A stretch of 64,000 nt of DNA, taken from the NCBI GenBank assembly GCA_030998225.1, contig JAPYXD010000608.1:7842501-7906500 (forward strand), in the 5' to 3' direction. Below the pieces are notes generated by a model. The model saw nothing but the letters and a program-made list of their open reading frames with translations, did no database searches and was not told the DNA's origin. Position 1 is the stretch's first letter. Each line of letters begins with the position of its first letter. Origin of the DNA: Diplolepis rosae. Taxonomy: Eukaryota > Arthropoda > Insecta > Hymenoptera > Diplolepididae. Positions 47,874 through 59,091 of this stretch are shown here, one piece after another. A program made the translations under genes and the position numbers.

Positions 47874-49985
47874 ATGATATAGAAGTATGAGATGTCTCAA
47901 ACCCAAACTTGTAACGAATTGTGAGACGAAATATTAGAACAAATTTTTATACGAGACGGAAATTTATTCCTAGATCAGGTAACGAAAGAAGACAATAGAA
48001 GCAATAAACAGTACCTGTATAACCAAAGAACTTTTATACCTCAGTTCGGGATGAAATTCACATGCATAGAACCCTTGGGACAGACGAAAATTTTATGACT
48101 TGGAGGTTAACGAAAAATTTTTAAGTTACCTTTTGAATAAGAGTAACCTTTCAAACTTAAAGTTACTAGAGAAAAAACAGGTCGAGTCACCAGTGTTTTA
48201 CAAAGAAGATACATGAAGAAGCAAACATTGGTGGCATGAAATAGATTGCCGATATGATACACAAAATTTCCCAATCGTAAACAATAAATTGACTTAGTAG
48301 ACGGTCGTACACGGAGAAAAATAGTTGAAGTAATTTTACTCAACTCTGTCGATTAAACTTGGGACATAAGGACATTTGAAAATCTATTAAATCCTAGTCG
48401 GGTAAAATCAATTAGATATATACCTAATTCACCCAAAGTGAATAACAATAAGCGTTACATAGGGAATAGTAAGGAGTTGAGTAAAACGTTATCGACGACA
48501 GGGCACTAACATGCGTCAGTGGGTTAACATGAAATGTATAAGTATATCACCGACGCTTGAGCTGCTTCAAACCGTAGTTGGGTAAAATGAGCATCGGGCG
48601 TATTATTTCAACTGGTAATGGTATGGTTCTCTCAAATAAAAAAAAAAATCTTACCTCGAGCCTGCCAATAGTCATCCGGTACATACATAAACAACTTACA
48701 AATACATTCACACCATTCAAACGTAGCCAATCACATTTCAAATTACAAATACACTTAAACATATAACCTTACATATATAAACCTAATAACTACACTTATG
48801 TATAGTAAGATACGCTTTCGTAATCACGCACACGCTCGCTTACAATGCTGAGATATAAAATTTGGAACTTTCTTATATAGTGACTGCATGAGTTATTCAG
48901 AGCTTGTGAGAGTAAGTGCAGTCAATAAAATTTTTTAGCCTTACTCAAGTAAAAATAAATCAACTTTTTTCATAAATGATTAATAAAATATTTTTAAAAA
49001 TTAATATAATTAATCAATTATTATAACTATTATTATTGATATATATAATATAATTATTAAATTACATTTAGTATACATTTTTATTATAACGACGTATGAC
49101 GTTTAGTGAAACTAAATTTTCAAATGTACATTAAAAAACTGCATTATTATTAAGAAGTATCTTGTATAAAAACATTTAAAAGAAGGTTCTTTTATTTTCT
49201 GTCTTTTATATTTTCAAAATATGGATTTCACATTTGCGAATTCCAAATTATTATTCTGCCTGAGTAATTTATGTGATATTTCATATTTTATGTAATACAC
49301 TTATCGACTTTTTTTTGTTGAAATTTTCATAATATTAATTTAATTTTAAGAATTTAAGTTTTTGAAATTAAAAATTTGTTATGTGTGCCCAAGGCACAGA
49401 TTACTTTCATTCGTTCCTGCGTGAATAGATGTAGCTGTTGGAATAAATCTTGCGATTTACGGATTACTCAACTCTCGATTGAAGCGTAGAGTAGAATGAA
49501 CGGAAAGCTCTACTATTTTTTGTGATTTAATAAAAGATTGGTCTTTTATAGTTATACTACGAGTAATAATATATATATATAAAAAGTTTTAATGCACGCT
49601 TTCATACTTCACCCTACACTTCTGAATTTTACTCAACTTTGATCTATTTTCGAACATTTAATATATCACAAGTAAATACAGTGATACTAAATAACTTCTA
49701 ACTTGTCCTTATGTCCCAAATTTGATCGGAAGTGGGGTAAAATTACTTCAACTATTTTTCTCCGTGTAATAAACTGTGACTTCCTCCTATTTTTTAAACA
49801 TCTAAAGCTCTAATTGATAGAAAAAACCTTTACGAAGCGAAAAAATCGTATAAAAAAGCTCGCGTCGAATGGGAAGATGGTTTTTTATGCAAAATCAAAA
49901 CATAAAACTTTCTGGAAATAAGAGCTTATTTGAACGCTTAATTGTTCCAAGCTATGCGAAATTACGAATCAGAAATGACGTTGAC
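47874..49985. mobile_element. Old single-unit relative of the giant element
   Basis: It starts ATGATATAGAAGTATGAGATG and follows the giant element's left terminus through CTAGATCAGGTAACGAAAG and CCTTGGGACA. It then skips directly to the unit segment with GTTACC...AGAGTAACC, TTGCCGATATGATAC and TAGACGGTCG, and continues after a nested insertion with GCGTCGAATGGGAAG. Near 49955 the match flips strand (ACGAATCAGAAATGACG), perhaps the loop or start of a lost second arm. It is much diverged from the array units. The right terminus was not found. Confidence 0.75.
48310..49766. mobile_element. 1.46 kb TA-flanked element, CACGGAGAAAAAT ends
   Basis: The left end is CACGGAGAAAAATAGTTGAA and the right end its complement, with further inverted matches (GGGACATAAGGACA / TGTCCTTATGTCCC). 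TA flanks at 48308-48309 and 49767-49768. It sits inside the giant-element relative. Overlapping opposed ORFs at 48547-48766 are not convincing. No transposase. Confidence 0.85.
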
Positions 49986-50295
49986 TGGTATTTTGTATTT
50001 CTTGTAACTTCAAATTTCGACTGGATATGATCTATATCCCCCCTCCTTTTATTCTACTGTTCGAGCATTTAATCGTTTATTGCACCGGGACCCTCAATTA
50101 AACACTATTACCCTTATTTATTAATTTATGTATCACACAACCCACAAACATCATTCACACACCCACATACCATAACGTATATTAATTCCCTCGCTTCAAT
50201 TTTCTTAAAATTCTAAATGCGGTCGGATACGAACCTTACCTAATATATCTACTATATATCTACCCGACCCAACCATTCGGCTTACCCGACGCATA
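49986..50295. other. Short spacer with tRNA-like segment (minus)
   Basis: On the minus strand, GGGTAAGCCGAATGGTTGGG (about 50280-50255) and AAGGTTCGTATCCGACC (about 50240-50222) resemble tRNA A and B boxes, followed by an AATT-rich tail. More diverged than the other tRNA-like segments. Confidence 0.35.
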
Positions 50296-51496
50296 CACTG
50301 AAAAACAAAATTTAGGCATCACAACAAAAACGGTTTGTTAAGCAGTTTTTGTTGCCATTGCAAAATTTTTGTTATTATCACAAAATTATTTTGTTGGGCC
50401 AACAAAATATTGTGTTGCTAACATAAAATTATTTTGTTGAGTATTATTTTGTTGGCCTGAACAAAGTTTTGTTGAGTCAACAAAACTGTTTAGTTAGACT
50501 AATTAGATATGGGATCACGCATGCGTGTTCACTTATTGTTAGCCGGAGACGCGATCACGTTCATGTCCAATATAACGGATACCGCTGTTGTTCTCTATGC
50601 TCGATTGAAATATATTTTCGTTAGTCGATTGTACACTGAGAAAACAGTTTTGTCAAATCAACAAAAATATTTTATTGGTATTTATGCAACAAAATTATTT
50701 TTTTGTGCCAATAAAACATTTTCATATATCAATCAAATTTTGGTTACTTAAACAAAATGTTTTGTTAGGTCAACAAAAGAAGTTTTGTTGCATAAATTTT
50801 TTTCTCAGTGTATGTGATGTGTTTAACTTAAATAATATGACAGACAAGGGAACAAAACGACTTCTAGAGGACTGGGGTTTAAGGTGCCTCAGTGTCACCT
50901 TCAAAAGTGAGTATTAAGTATAGTCAAAATGTTAACCCATATATATTCATGGTTATACATTTTATTATTTTTAAATACTTTTTATATATGTCTCAAATTA
51001 AATTGTTAAATATATTAAGACTTAACTTTTTGGTTTTTAGAGCAAGGTATAGATAAAGAAGCATCTGAGGCTTTCATGCCCAGCAGTTCCTTCCTCACGT
51101 AACTTTTAGAAAATAGAGTGCTTGGAATTCAAATGGAATTTGAAACAAAGCTGCAAAATTATATTATTTCAAAAGAGCAAAAGTATTTTGTCAGGACAAC
51201 AAGACTATTTTGCAAGACTAACCAGCGAATTCTGTTGAGCCAACAAATGATTTATTGGGAAGATAAAAAAATTTCTTTGCCTCTATAGAAGCATTTTTTT
51301 AGGCCAACAAAACAGTTTTGTTAGACCAACAGAAAATTTTTGTTACACCGACAGAACAGTTTTGCTGGACTAACAAAGAGACCCAACAAAAAATTTTGCT
51401 GGCTCAAAAAAATAATTTTGTTGCACAAATAACAACAAAATTATTTTGTTGCGGCAACAAAATTTTGATTGGTCAAGCAAAACCGTTTTCTCAGTG
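50296..51496. mobile_element. AACAAAA-rich TIR element
   Basis: It starts CACTGAAAAACAAAATTT and ends AAAACCGTTTTCTCAGTG, with TA at 50294-50295 and 51497-51498. CAACAAAAT and ATTTTGTTG recur throughout, often as palindromes such as TTTTGTTGGGCCAACAAAA. ORFs at 50509-51533 reflect these repeats. Confidence 0.75.
50634..50810. mobile_element. 177 bp MITE nested in the AACAAAA element
   Basis: CACTGAGAAAACAGTTTTGT on the left and AATTTTTTTCTCAGTG on the right, with TA at 50632-50633 and 50811-50812. It is made of the same AACAAAA repeats as its host element. Confidence 0.75.
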
Positions 51497-51864
51497 TAGG
51501 ATTCCATATCAAAACGTTATCTACGTTTTATAATCGTCAGGGCCGAGTTAAAAATATATGTGCTTATATGTGCTCTTACGATTTTATAGTTTTGATATCC
51601 CAATTTTACAATGTAGTCTCCATGATTATTTAAAATGAAGCGTCTTAATTTGTATTACGCTTCGTAACAAAAAGTAAAACATTTCCACAAGAGTCTTCGT
51701 AGATTTCGTTTTTCCATAGACGATAGTAGTTTTTGTTATTTACATTCATTATTACTTCTTTTATTTTTTTAGAATATGATATTCTTTCTACTAATTTATT
51801 TTAGTTTAGATTTTAAAATATACAATATAAAAATGTATTATTCCGAAATTAAGCAATTTCATAC

Positions 51865-52495
51865 AAAACCTATCGTAGCCGACACTCTCCTAACGAACAT
51901 CCCACTCTGACGCTTCACATTATTGGTCGAGAAATGTGCATGGTCAGGGCCGTCTTAAATACCGTCTTTGGAGGGTCCTCATATTTTTGTAAAACGTCTC
52001 AGTAATTTTTTTTTCAATAAATATTTTAAATGAAATATTAGTTTAATAATTGATTATATTTTAATTACAAATTTTAATTACAATTTGACTTCGAAAAATT
52101 GGAAAATTTTCATAACCAAATATATTTCAACTTATTAAGATATTAAATATGTATACACAGTCGTGCAACATAACCTCAACTGTCATCTATACATTTTCCA
52201 CTAAAAGCACTAAGTAATACTTGTAGTTTTTTATCGACTGAATTTATCCATGAAATTTTTAAATTATCAACAAAAATAACTGATCATTTTTCAAACTAAC
52301 TTTTACTCACCTTTTTGCACAAAAGTAAACACAAAAAATATGTACAAGCCGGTACACGTGTGTTACTAAACACAGGGGCACCTGTTGCCACAGCACTGAA
52401 CCAAGCTAGTAATAAGTCCCTAGCAATTATCGCATGTCATTGGTACCCATCGTAGCCGAACTTGTCTCCCATATGTGTCGGCTACGATAGGTTTT
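51865..52495. mobile_element. 630 bp element with AAAACCTATCGTAGCC ends
   Basis: The ends share the inverted 21-bp repeat that begins AAAACCTATCGTAGCCGAC. An extra internal CATCGTAGCCGAAC lies near 52449. Flanking AC on both sides suggests a 2-bp duplication. Noncoding. Confidence 0.75.
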
Positions 52496-52620
52496 ACTGT
52501 ATTGTAATATATTTCAATATAGATAGCACAATATCCTTGGTTTGAATCTTTTTTTAGTAATTCTTCCAACAGAAGGTTTCTCCTCGTATAACTGGTCATA
52601 TTCAGGTTTTTTCGCCATGT

Positions 52621-52884
52621 TCAATTCGAATCTGGTGCCAGATTTCTAAAATTCATAGTTTCGAATATTTTTAGAACTTCCGAAATTTCACAGTCAGCGA
52701 CTCTTCTCTTTAGGGACGCCTGTGTGGAAAGATGGTCTTGTGTGATTCGAATGTTCTGTGGAGACGATGACGTACTCACGCAGGTGCAGGATAAGTCCTT
52801 TCTTGATTGACGATGCGCAGAGTTGCTGGTTATTGGTATCATGTTACCAGGAGTGCAGAATTCATTGAACGTATTCAGCTCCAT
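52621..52884 (-). CDS. Uncharacterised 87-codon ORF
   Basis: I do not recognise this protein. The frame starts in a good context (GGACATGGAG), has an in-frame stop upstream, and lies in a GC-richer block that is not repeated in the window. It begins MELNTFNEFCTPGNM; the middle is Ser/Thr-rich, and the C-terminal part (SLKRRVADCEISEVLKIFET) could be helical. No signal peptide or membrane segment is visible. TGCGTGAGTACG at about codon 35 on the coding strand is a strong-looking splice donor, so the real exon could end there. It may be a small gene, a first exon, or chance. Confidence 0.3.
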   Translation of the reverse strand: MELNTFNEFCTPGNMIPITSNSAHRQSRKDLSCTCVSTSSSPQNIRITQDHLSTQASLKRRVADCEISEVLKIFETMNFRNLAPDSN

Positions 52885-52888
52885 GTCC

Positions 52889-52917
52889 GTTCTCTCGTTC
52901 TCTCGTTCTCTCGTTAG
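52889..52917. repeat. GTTCTCTC short tandem repeat
   Basis: About three and a half copies of the 8-mer lie immediately upstream of the ORF at 52621-52884. Confidence 0.85.
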
Positions 52918-54368
52918 TACTGAATCAGGGGGACTTGGAGCTCACCTGAATCTCCCTGTCACCTTTGATTCTGCTTGTCCCTCCATTTAGTTTTGGAGTT
53001 TTTGTGCTTGTGAACGCTGTTAGCAAGACCAGTCGATTTCAGATTGTAAATCCTGGGGAAGATGAGAACCCAGAAATGTTGCACTATATATGAACTAATG
53101 TGCATGGACAGACATCAAAACTGGTTAATTATCACCGGTAAAGGTCGGCTGGTGACGAACGTTTATGCGGGGATCATCAAATGGGGAAGGTGACCAAAGT
53201 TGACTGCCCTCTTGCATCCATACTCTGTTTTCGTTAATTTTTTCTCTCCTTTCGCCAAACAAAGAGCTCATGATTGCATAGAAATCATTTTTGCAAAGCT
53301 TTTATAATATGTGAAAAAATTTTAAATGGGAAAATTTATTCATCAACGTTAAGCTGGATATAGACATAATTTCTACGTGGTACAAAATGATGAAAATTTA
53401 ACGTTGATAAGATGTTGAAATAAGGTTGATTGCACAAAGGATGCTCGTTATTACAAGGCGTTTACGAAACCCAGACATCAAGGCGAATTCGCTAGTTTTT
53501 TCAGAGAGCCACTTTCTAAGTACGCGATTAATGAGAATAATTGCCGAAATAACATTTTTTATTTCTTGCAAACAGCTATCGAATTTTCTCGAGATATTTT
53601 GACTTTATAACGTTTTTAAAAAAGGTGTCTATTAGAAAAATTTCTTTCACCCCTCTCATTTGGATAATTTTATGCTGATAAAATTAAATTTGTGATGTAC
53701 TTTAAATTATTGTGGAAAAAAGTTTTTTAATAAGATAGAATGTCTTATCTATTAAATCTGATAAATATTGCTGTTATGAAGCTTTAATTTTTTTTATACG
53801 CCTGTTATTTTAAAATAAAATTTGCGTTCATGAAAATCTCAAACATAAAATCATTCTTCAAAAATTAAAATTAAAACAATTGAAAAAAATTATCTAGAAT
53901 TTTATTTTTGCTAAAAATATTTTCTTTAGTTTTCTTTAAAGGGAGCAAAGATGCTTCTAATTCTAAGATACATGTTTCCCTACACGTTTTCTGAAAAAGT
54001 TGGTTTTGCTCTTTAATTCTGATTTCAATAAAATCTGATACCACGGGAAGTCAATGTTTTTACGAAAATGGAATACGTTTGAGGTAGTACTCGAACTATA
54101 ATATAAGAAGGGGATCATAATAACGAGAAAGTGGAGTTAGGAGGTATAAAGGCAGTCTCCATTGCCACTTGTGGTATTCTAACCATTCCACAAGTATAAG
54201 GTATAGCACTATGAAGATAAGTCTCCTTATATGACGCCATAATATACTATACTAAGTTCCCATCAAACGAAATGATTTTCAAAGGCATTTGACAATGATT
54301 TTATCACGTAGAGTCGTTTCATAAGAAGTTATATCAAGAGTTTAATAAATCGTTATTTAACACGTCGA
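52918..54368. other. Unassigned intergenic DNA
   Basis: The first ~300 bp are GC-richer, the rest AT-rich. No ORF, RNA gene or element ends were recognised. Confidence 0.45.
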
Positions 54369-54397
54369 CTGCCGTGGGGGTCACCGGTGACCGGTAC
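54369..54397 (+). repeat. CCGTGGGGGTCACCGG motif, left copy
   Basis: GCCGTGGGGGTCACCGGTGA recurs in direct orientation as GCCGTGGGGGCCACCGTTGA at about 57426, on the other side of the nested elements. Too far from the element ends to be its TA duplication. Confidence 0.6.
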
Positions 54398-55261
54398 TCG
54401 ACTTTGCTGTACACCGAAAAAAATTTTTTTCCGAGAGTCAACTATCACCCATAGTTAAGTCTAACCTAGTTGAAATAACACGGATTCCTGTTTAAGAGAA
54501 TTACGTACATATAGTTAAACATACCAATATAAACCTGGATACAGAGAAATAAATAATTCTAGTTACACTGAGAAAAATGGATTATAAAACCTGGATGTTA
54601 AAAGTAAGGATAGTATTCGGTAACATAAAATATGTTAAAGTGTATGATCTATAATCTTTATCTAATATATAAAGATATTACTAAACATAATCTCCAGATG
54701 TTACATTCTTATAATCTTCAGAAAATAATTCGTAACATCTCCAGATAATAAACCTATACCGAGAAACTTTTTGTTAGAGTCAATGATAAGATTGAATGAA
54801 GGTTTAGTACAATAATGTTTTAAAATGAGGAAACCCGAGGTTTTATTGCATTTATTCATATTATGGCATCGAAATTCAATATAGTCATAACAGTCTTTAA
54901 AACGTGTAGAAGAAAAATTAGTATTTTAAATACCAAATATGAATCTCCATTCGAAAAATAAAGAGTACTAAAAAATGATATTATGATTACTAAGTTTTCT
55001 AAAAATAAATTTAATAGGTCGAACAATGAATATTATAACCTAGAAACCATATTTGAAAAATTCATATTATGAATATGAACTTGCCAGAAACCTTGCGACG
55101 AGCAGCAAAAATCAAAACATTCATTTTCGGTTTTTCGTATAATTCGTTTCAGAATGTCGTCCGAGTCCTTCCGACGTTATCCGAATAGCTTCGTAGACTC
55201 GAATCCAAGTCTGCCCAACTCAGTAGTGGCTTATAAGCGACATTTATTTCGGAATATGGCA

Positions 55262-55345
55262 AGCGAGAATAGCCGAGAGGCTTTAGGCGTTAGGAATGCG
55301 TTTAGTTGATGTAGATATAAGGTAGAGTTAGAGGGTTCGAACCCA
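55262..55345 (+). other. tRNA-like (SINE-type) segment
   Basis: AATAGCCGAGAGGCTTTAGG (A-box region of Leu/Ser type) and GAGGGTTCGAACCC (B box) are separated by about 55 bases, compatible with a long variable arm. A GCGTATGCGATTATA tail follows. It lies within the TIR element and is repeated at 60014-60097. Confidence 0.65.
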
Positions 55346-55573
55346 AAAGCGGAATTGTGAAATTTAATTTCAAGCGTATGCGATTATACATAGTGTAGCT
55401 CTATGTACTTAAATATGTGAAAATAAATAAGGTATGATAATAATATTTCTGTATGTGTTCTCACTGAAACCTCCCCTCTTCTGAGTGCCAAAGCTCTCCC
55501 CTCTATCTTTCGTTTGTTTTGCACGCGTTAAATCTGGTATGTTTCAGTTTATAATCCAAGATATTATCCGATA

Positions 55574-56922
55574 GGGGAGAAGCGGCGAAATTGGCGCGTC
55601 GTCTAAATTGGCGCACCCTATTTTTCAGAAAATGATAACATAACAAAAAATAAAAATAGTTCTATCGTGTGCATTCTTGTATGATATGTATTTGATAGAA
55701 AACATTATAAAAATCTAATTGCTTAATACAGTTTTATTGCGATTAATCGTTTTTTGGCATAATGGTTATGTTCGAAGCCATTGAGTTAAATCGTTAAATA
55801 ATAGTAATTCAAGGTGAATTAGATTAATGCAACGATTTTATAATCTTTTATATTTAATCTTACGATTAGGATAGAATATTTGTATGAAAAAATAAGCATT
55901 TTACGTAAAAAGTATTTAATTAATGAACGATACACTTGCGGCAAAATTGGCGCATACGAGATTCAAATCAGAGGCGAAGTTGGCACACGTGTTGTGTTTC
56001 TGGAAACCGGTGACTGAAGTCAAATGCTCGGATGTTTATAATTAAAAATATAAAAAAGATAGTAAGTACACAATTATTAATATATAGATATATACATTTG
56101 AATGTTGCTGGACTTTTCTGCTAATCTTTTTCTTAAGATTTTTTGTGACGTGGGAGGTAATGTGGTTCGCAAAACTGATGTAACGACTTTGTAAGGTTAT
56201 ATTCATTTGAACAATCAGTGGTTAAATTTTTTTTTTAAGTTTGAGGTATTAAGGCATTTTAAAAGCGATTTTTAATAATTAATTTTCAGTCTGACAGTGT
56301 TTTGAAAGTTTTCTCGATTTTAAGATGTGAAAGCAATGTAAGTAAAAAATTTGTATTTTTGATTGATTGTTTCTATTATTTATAAGTCTTCTAAAGTTAA
56401 TAATTGTATATACTTCTGATTAAAAATTCAAATAATTCTCTATAAAAATGATTTCAATTTGAATATTCACTTAAATATCCACAATTGCCAGTATTTTATT
56501 GTACAAATATAAAATATATTTTAACTTTGGCTGGTTTATGTGAATAAAGGTATAAAAAACTTCACATATCTTGATATACTATCTCAAATTTAGTTTCAAA
56601 TTATAACTACCTCTTTTCAACAACCTTTGCTACTGAGATGTAATTCTAAATCTATGAAAATATAACTAATACGTCGCAAGAGAAGATTATAATATTAGTG
56701 CGTCTATTTACCCGACATGGCGGGTAAATTGACGCAGGTGCAGTCCTTCGGAAATCTGAATAAAAACCTGCTTTAATAATTTTCAATGCAATCTTTATCC
56801 ATTGGAAAGTATAGAAAAGATATCCAGCTATTAAATAAATATTTTTTCATAATTTTTAGTCATATACTTTCTTTTTAAACTCGCACTTTCTATTAGGTGC
56901 GCCAATTCCGCCGCTTCTCCCC
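55574..56922. mobile_element. Inner element, GGGGAGAAGCGG ends
   Basis: It starts GGGGAGAAGCGGCGAAATTG and ends CAATTCCGCCGCTTCTCCCC, with TA at 55572-55573 and 56923-56924. The uninterrupted site ATTATCCGATACTATC is preserved at 60313-60328, confirming a TA duplication. TTGGCGC motifs recur near both ends. No coding frame. Confidence 0.92.
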
Positions 56923-57423
56923 TACTATCTTTTTTTTTAACATCTACAGATTATGGTTTTAATAATCTAGATCGCTGTCCCATAGTTAATAGTCCAAGAT
57001 TATACCCGGTAACATATTTTTCACTACCGTTTGCAATCCATTTTTCTCAGTGTATATTAACAATTAAATTCAATCAATATTGCTATGCTGTTATTACAAA
57101 ACTCCGCTGTAAACAGAATATCTTCTGTATTTACTATTTTTTCACTGTATAAACAAAAATTTATTTTTGTCAATAATTCTTTAAGACCCATTTTTATCAA
57201 TATAAATTTTGGTCTAGTAGATCATAAACGTAAAGTTGTTTTTTGGTTATGTTTAATACATGCGCCTGAAAGGATCTGTCCGTCAAATCAACTTGCTTTC
57301 TTTGTTTTTCTTACTAAACTTGAACTTTGTCATTTCAACTAGGGTTGCAAAGTTGGCGCCTGTCCTAACTAGGCAAAATAGTTGATTCCTTGTACCCGTG
57401 TACAAGGAATTTTTTTCGGTGTA

Positions 57424-57450
57424 GCGCCGTGGGGGCCACCGTTGACCGGC
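57424..57450 (+). repeat. CCGTGGGGGTCACCGG motif, right copy
   Basis: GCGCCGTGGGGGCCACCGTT, an imperfect direct repeat of 54369-54397. Confidence 0.6.
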
Positions 57451-58820
57451 AAATAATAAGGATCGCATAATAAAAAATTCATGTTGGTGCCATTGGCAAA
57501 CCACGTAAATTTCGGTAGTGGGAAGGTGATTAAGTGCCCTTTTTTATTTCATATATCGATAGATTAGACTTCTCCCGATTGAAAAGTCCTCTACCATTTT
57601 GGGCCTTATCGTATTAAATTTTGAATTATCACGTCTCGGAATATGGAATTTTGACATGGGCTCTTATGGAAAGTCATTTCGCGGGCTTATAATATCACGA
57701 ATTTTTGAAAAAATTTCTGGTGGCGGCGTTGCGGAAAACTATGGAATCGTTGGGAAATTTCATACGAATATTAATTTTTCTTTGAAAATCGTATCTTACC
57801 GTATATCTCGGAAAGTTATTTCGAAATAAACGCCAGAAAACAAGAATAAAAAGGGAATGGAATCCATATTTCCGTTCAGCTGACGATAACTTCATTTATT
57901 GTTCAAAAATTTATAAGTAAGAATCATGCCATAGGAAAAAATTAATAAAATCTATGTTGTTTGCAACCTGTTTAGTTTTTTCAAATAATTTATCTACTGA
58001 GTAATGTAACATTGCATTTTTAAATATATATTTGTTAATGATTAGGAAGTTGCTGTGAGTGCAAATTAATTTTAAGATTATTAATAAATTCCAGTTTTTA
58101 TTGTTGCCAAATTGGCTCTTGAAATAGTAAAAATGAGCAAAGATCTGAAAATGGACACCGTTTTTCTTACTGTCGCATAATGTGGTTCATTTGTCAACTA
58201 GACTTAGTTCCTTAAGTTTCTTTAGATCTGCAGCGAGTGATCCACAGGAAGAAAAATGGCATCTTAAGAATGCCTGTCTGCAAAAATATTCGAAGAAAAA
58301 AAATAGACGAAGAACCCTTTGGTCAACGCTCTCTTTCCAGAGCTAACGATGAAAAAGGTTTCTCGTACGAATTCTCCAGATAACAGAGTGACCAGATTCT
58401 CTTACATCCGACTAAGTAATAATAAATTAGGCTCCTTCATCTGGAACACTCTGACTTCCTTCTCTCTGATTAATGGGTTTTAATCCCTGGTGCTGCAAGT
58501 TTATCTTTATTTTATAGCACCAGGATCTGTTCATGTAGTTCAAGAAACTGTCATAATATTCTTTTCGTGGTTGCGATGATTAAAATTAAAACTATATTGG
58601 TAATTGCAATTCTCGATTTAACTCACTTTATTGTCGTGTCGCAAATGACTTTAAATATTGGGATATCCATCAATTACGTTATGAAGGCAACTTCCACTAT
58701 TCACATACGTAATATGAAGGCTAAAATGAAAGGGGAAAATTTTCTACCTCAAAAAATTTTTTTTTCATATCTGCTGACTAAAATTACGCATACTTTATAT
58801 TTATCCAAGTGTTATTTATT
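57451..58820. other. Unassigned intergenic DNA
   Basis: AT-rich. ORFs at 57599-57829, 57695-57895 and 58567-58824 are short, overlapping or compositionally unconvincing. Confidence 0.45.
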
Positions 58821-59091
58821 ATAATGTTTGTTCATTTCATTGGCATAGAGTCAGTTTCTTCTTATTTTCATTGATTAAAATTATTATTACATTTAAAAAT
58901 GCGCAAAAAGAAAGAAAGGCAAACGTTTCGGCCACATATGGGGGCCCTCTTCAGTGCCATAAATTCTCCCCCATATGTGGCCGAAACGTTTGCCTTTCTT
59001 TCTTTTTGCGCATTTTTAAATGTAATAATAATTTTAATCAATGAAAATAAGAAGAAACTGACTCTATGCCAATGAAATGAACAAACATTAT
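58821..59091. repeat. Perfect 124-bp inverted repeat with hairpin motif
   Basis: The arms 58821-58944 and 58968-59091 are complementary without a mismatch that I could find, around a 23-base loop. On the minus strand the left arm contains CTGAAGA, a GGCC...GGCC stem and GAAACG, the arrangement of the hammerhead-like hairpins found at termini of Penelope-like elements. The right arm carries CATATGTGGCCGAAACG on the plus strand. This suggests a recently duplicated inverted terminus. Confidence 0.85.

Larger units (their letters stand above)
54566..57052. mobile_element. Middle element of the nest
   Basis: It starts CACTGAGAAAAATGGATTAT and ends AATCCATTTTTCTCAGTG (TTGCAATCCA...), flanked by TA at 54564-54565 and 57053-57054. 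It carries a tRNA-like segment (55262-55345) and is interrupted by the GGGGAGAAGCGG element. A second, 5'-truncated copy without that interruption is at 59897-60393. Confidence 0.85.
54412..57421. mobile_element. Outer element of a three-level nest
   Basis: It starts CACCGAAAAAAATTT and ends AATTTTTTTCGGTG, with TA at 54410-54411 and 57422-57423. Inner parts of both ends share CAACTAT and CCTAGTT motifs. About 500 bp are its own sequence; the rest is the nested 54566-57052 element. The 85-codon ORF at 57085-57342 is not recognisable. Confidence 0.8.

Noticed and set aside
48547..48766. Opposed 62- and 71-codon ORFs
   Set aside because: They overlap antisense inside a noncoding TIR element and have no recognisable motif.
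50509..51533. Three plus-strand ORFs
   Set aside because: The peptides are translations of repeated AACAAAA words and run across nested element boundaries.
57599..57895. Overlapping ORFs on both strands near 57.7 kb
   Set aside because: Neither has recognisable motifs, and both are short frames in moderately AT-rich unassigned DNA.
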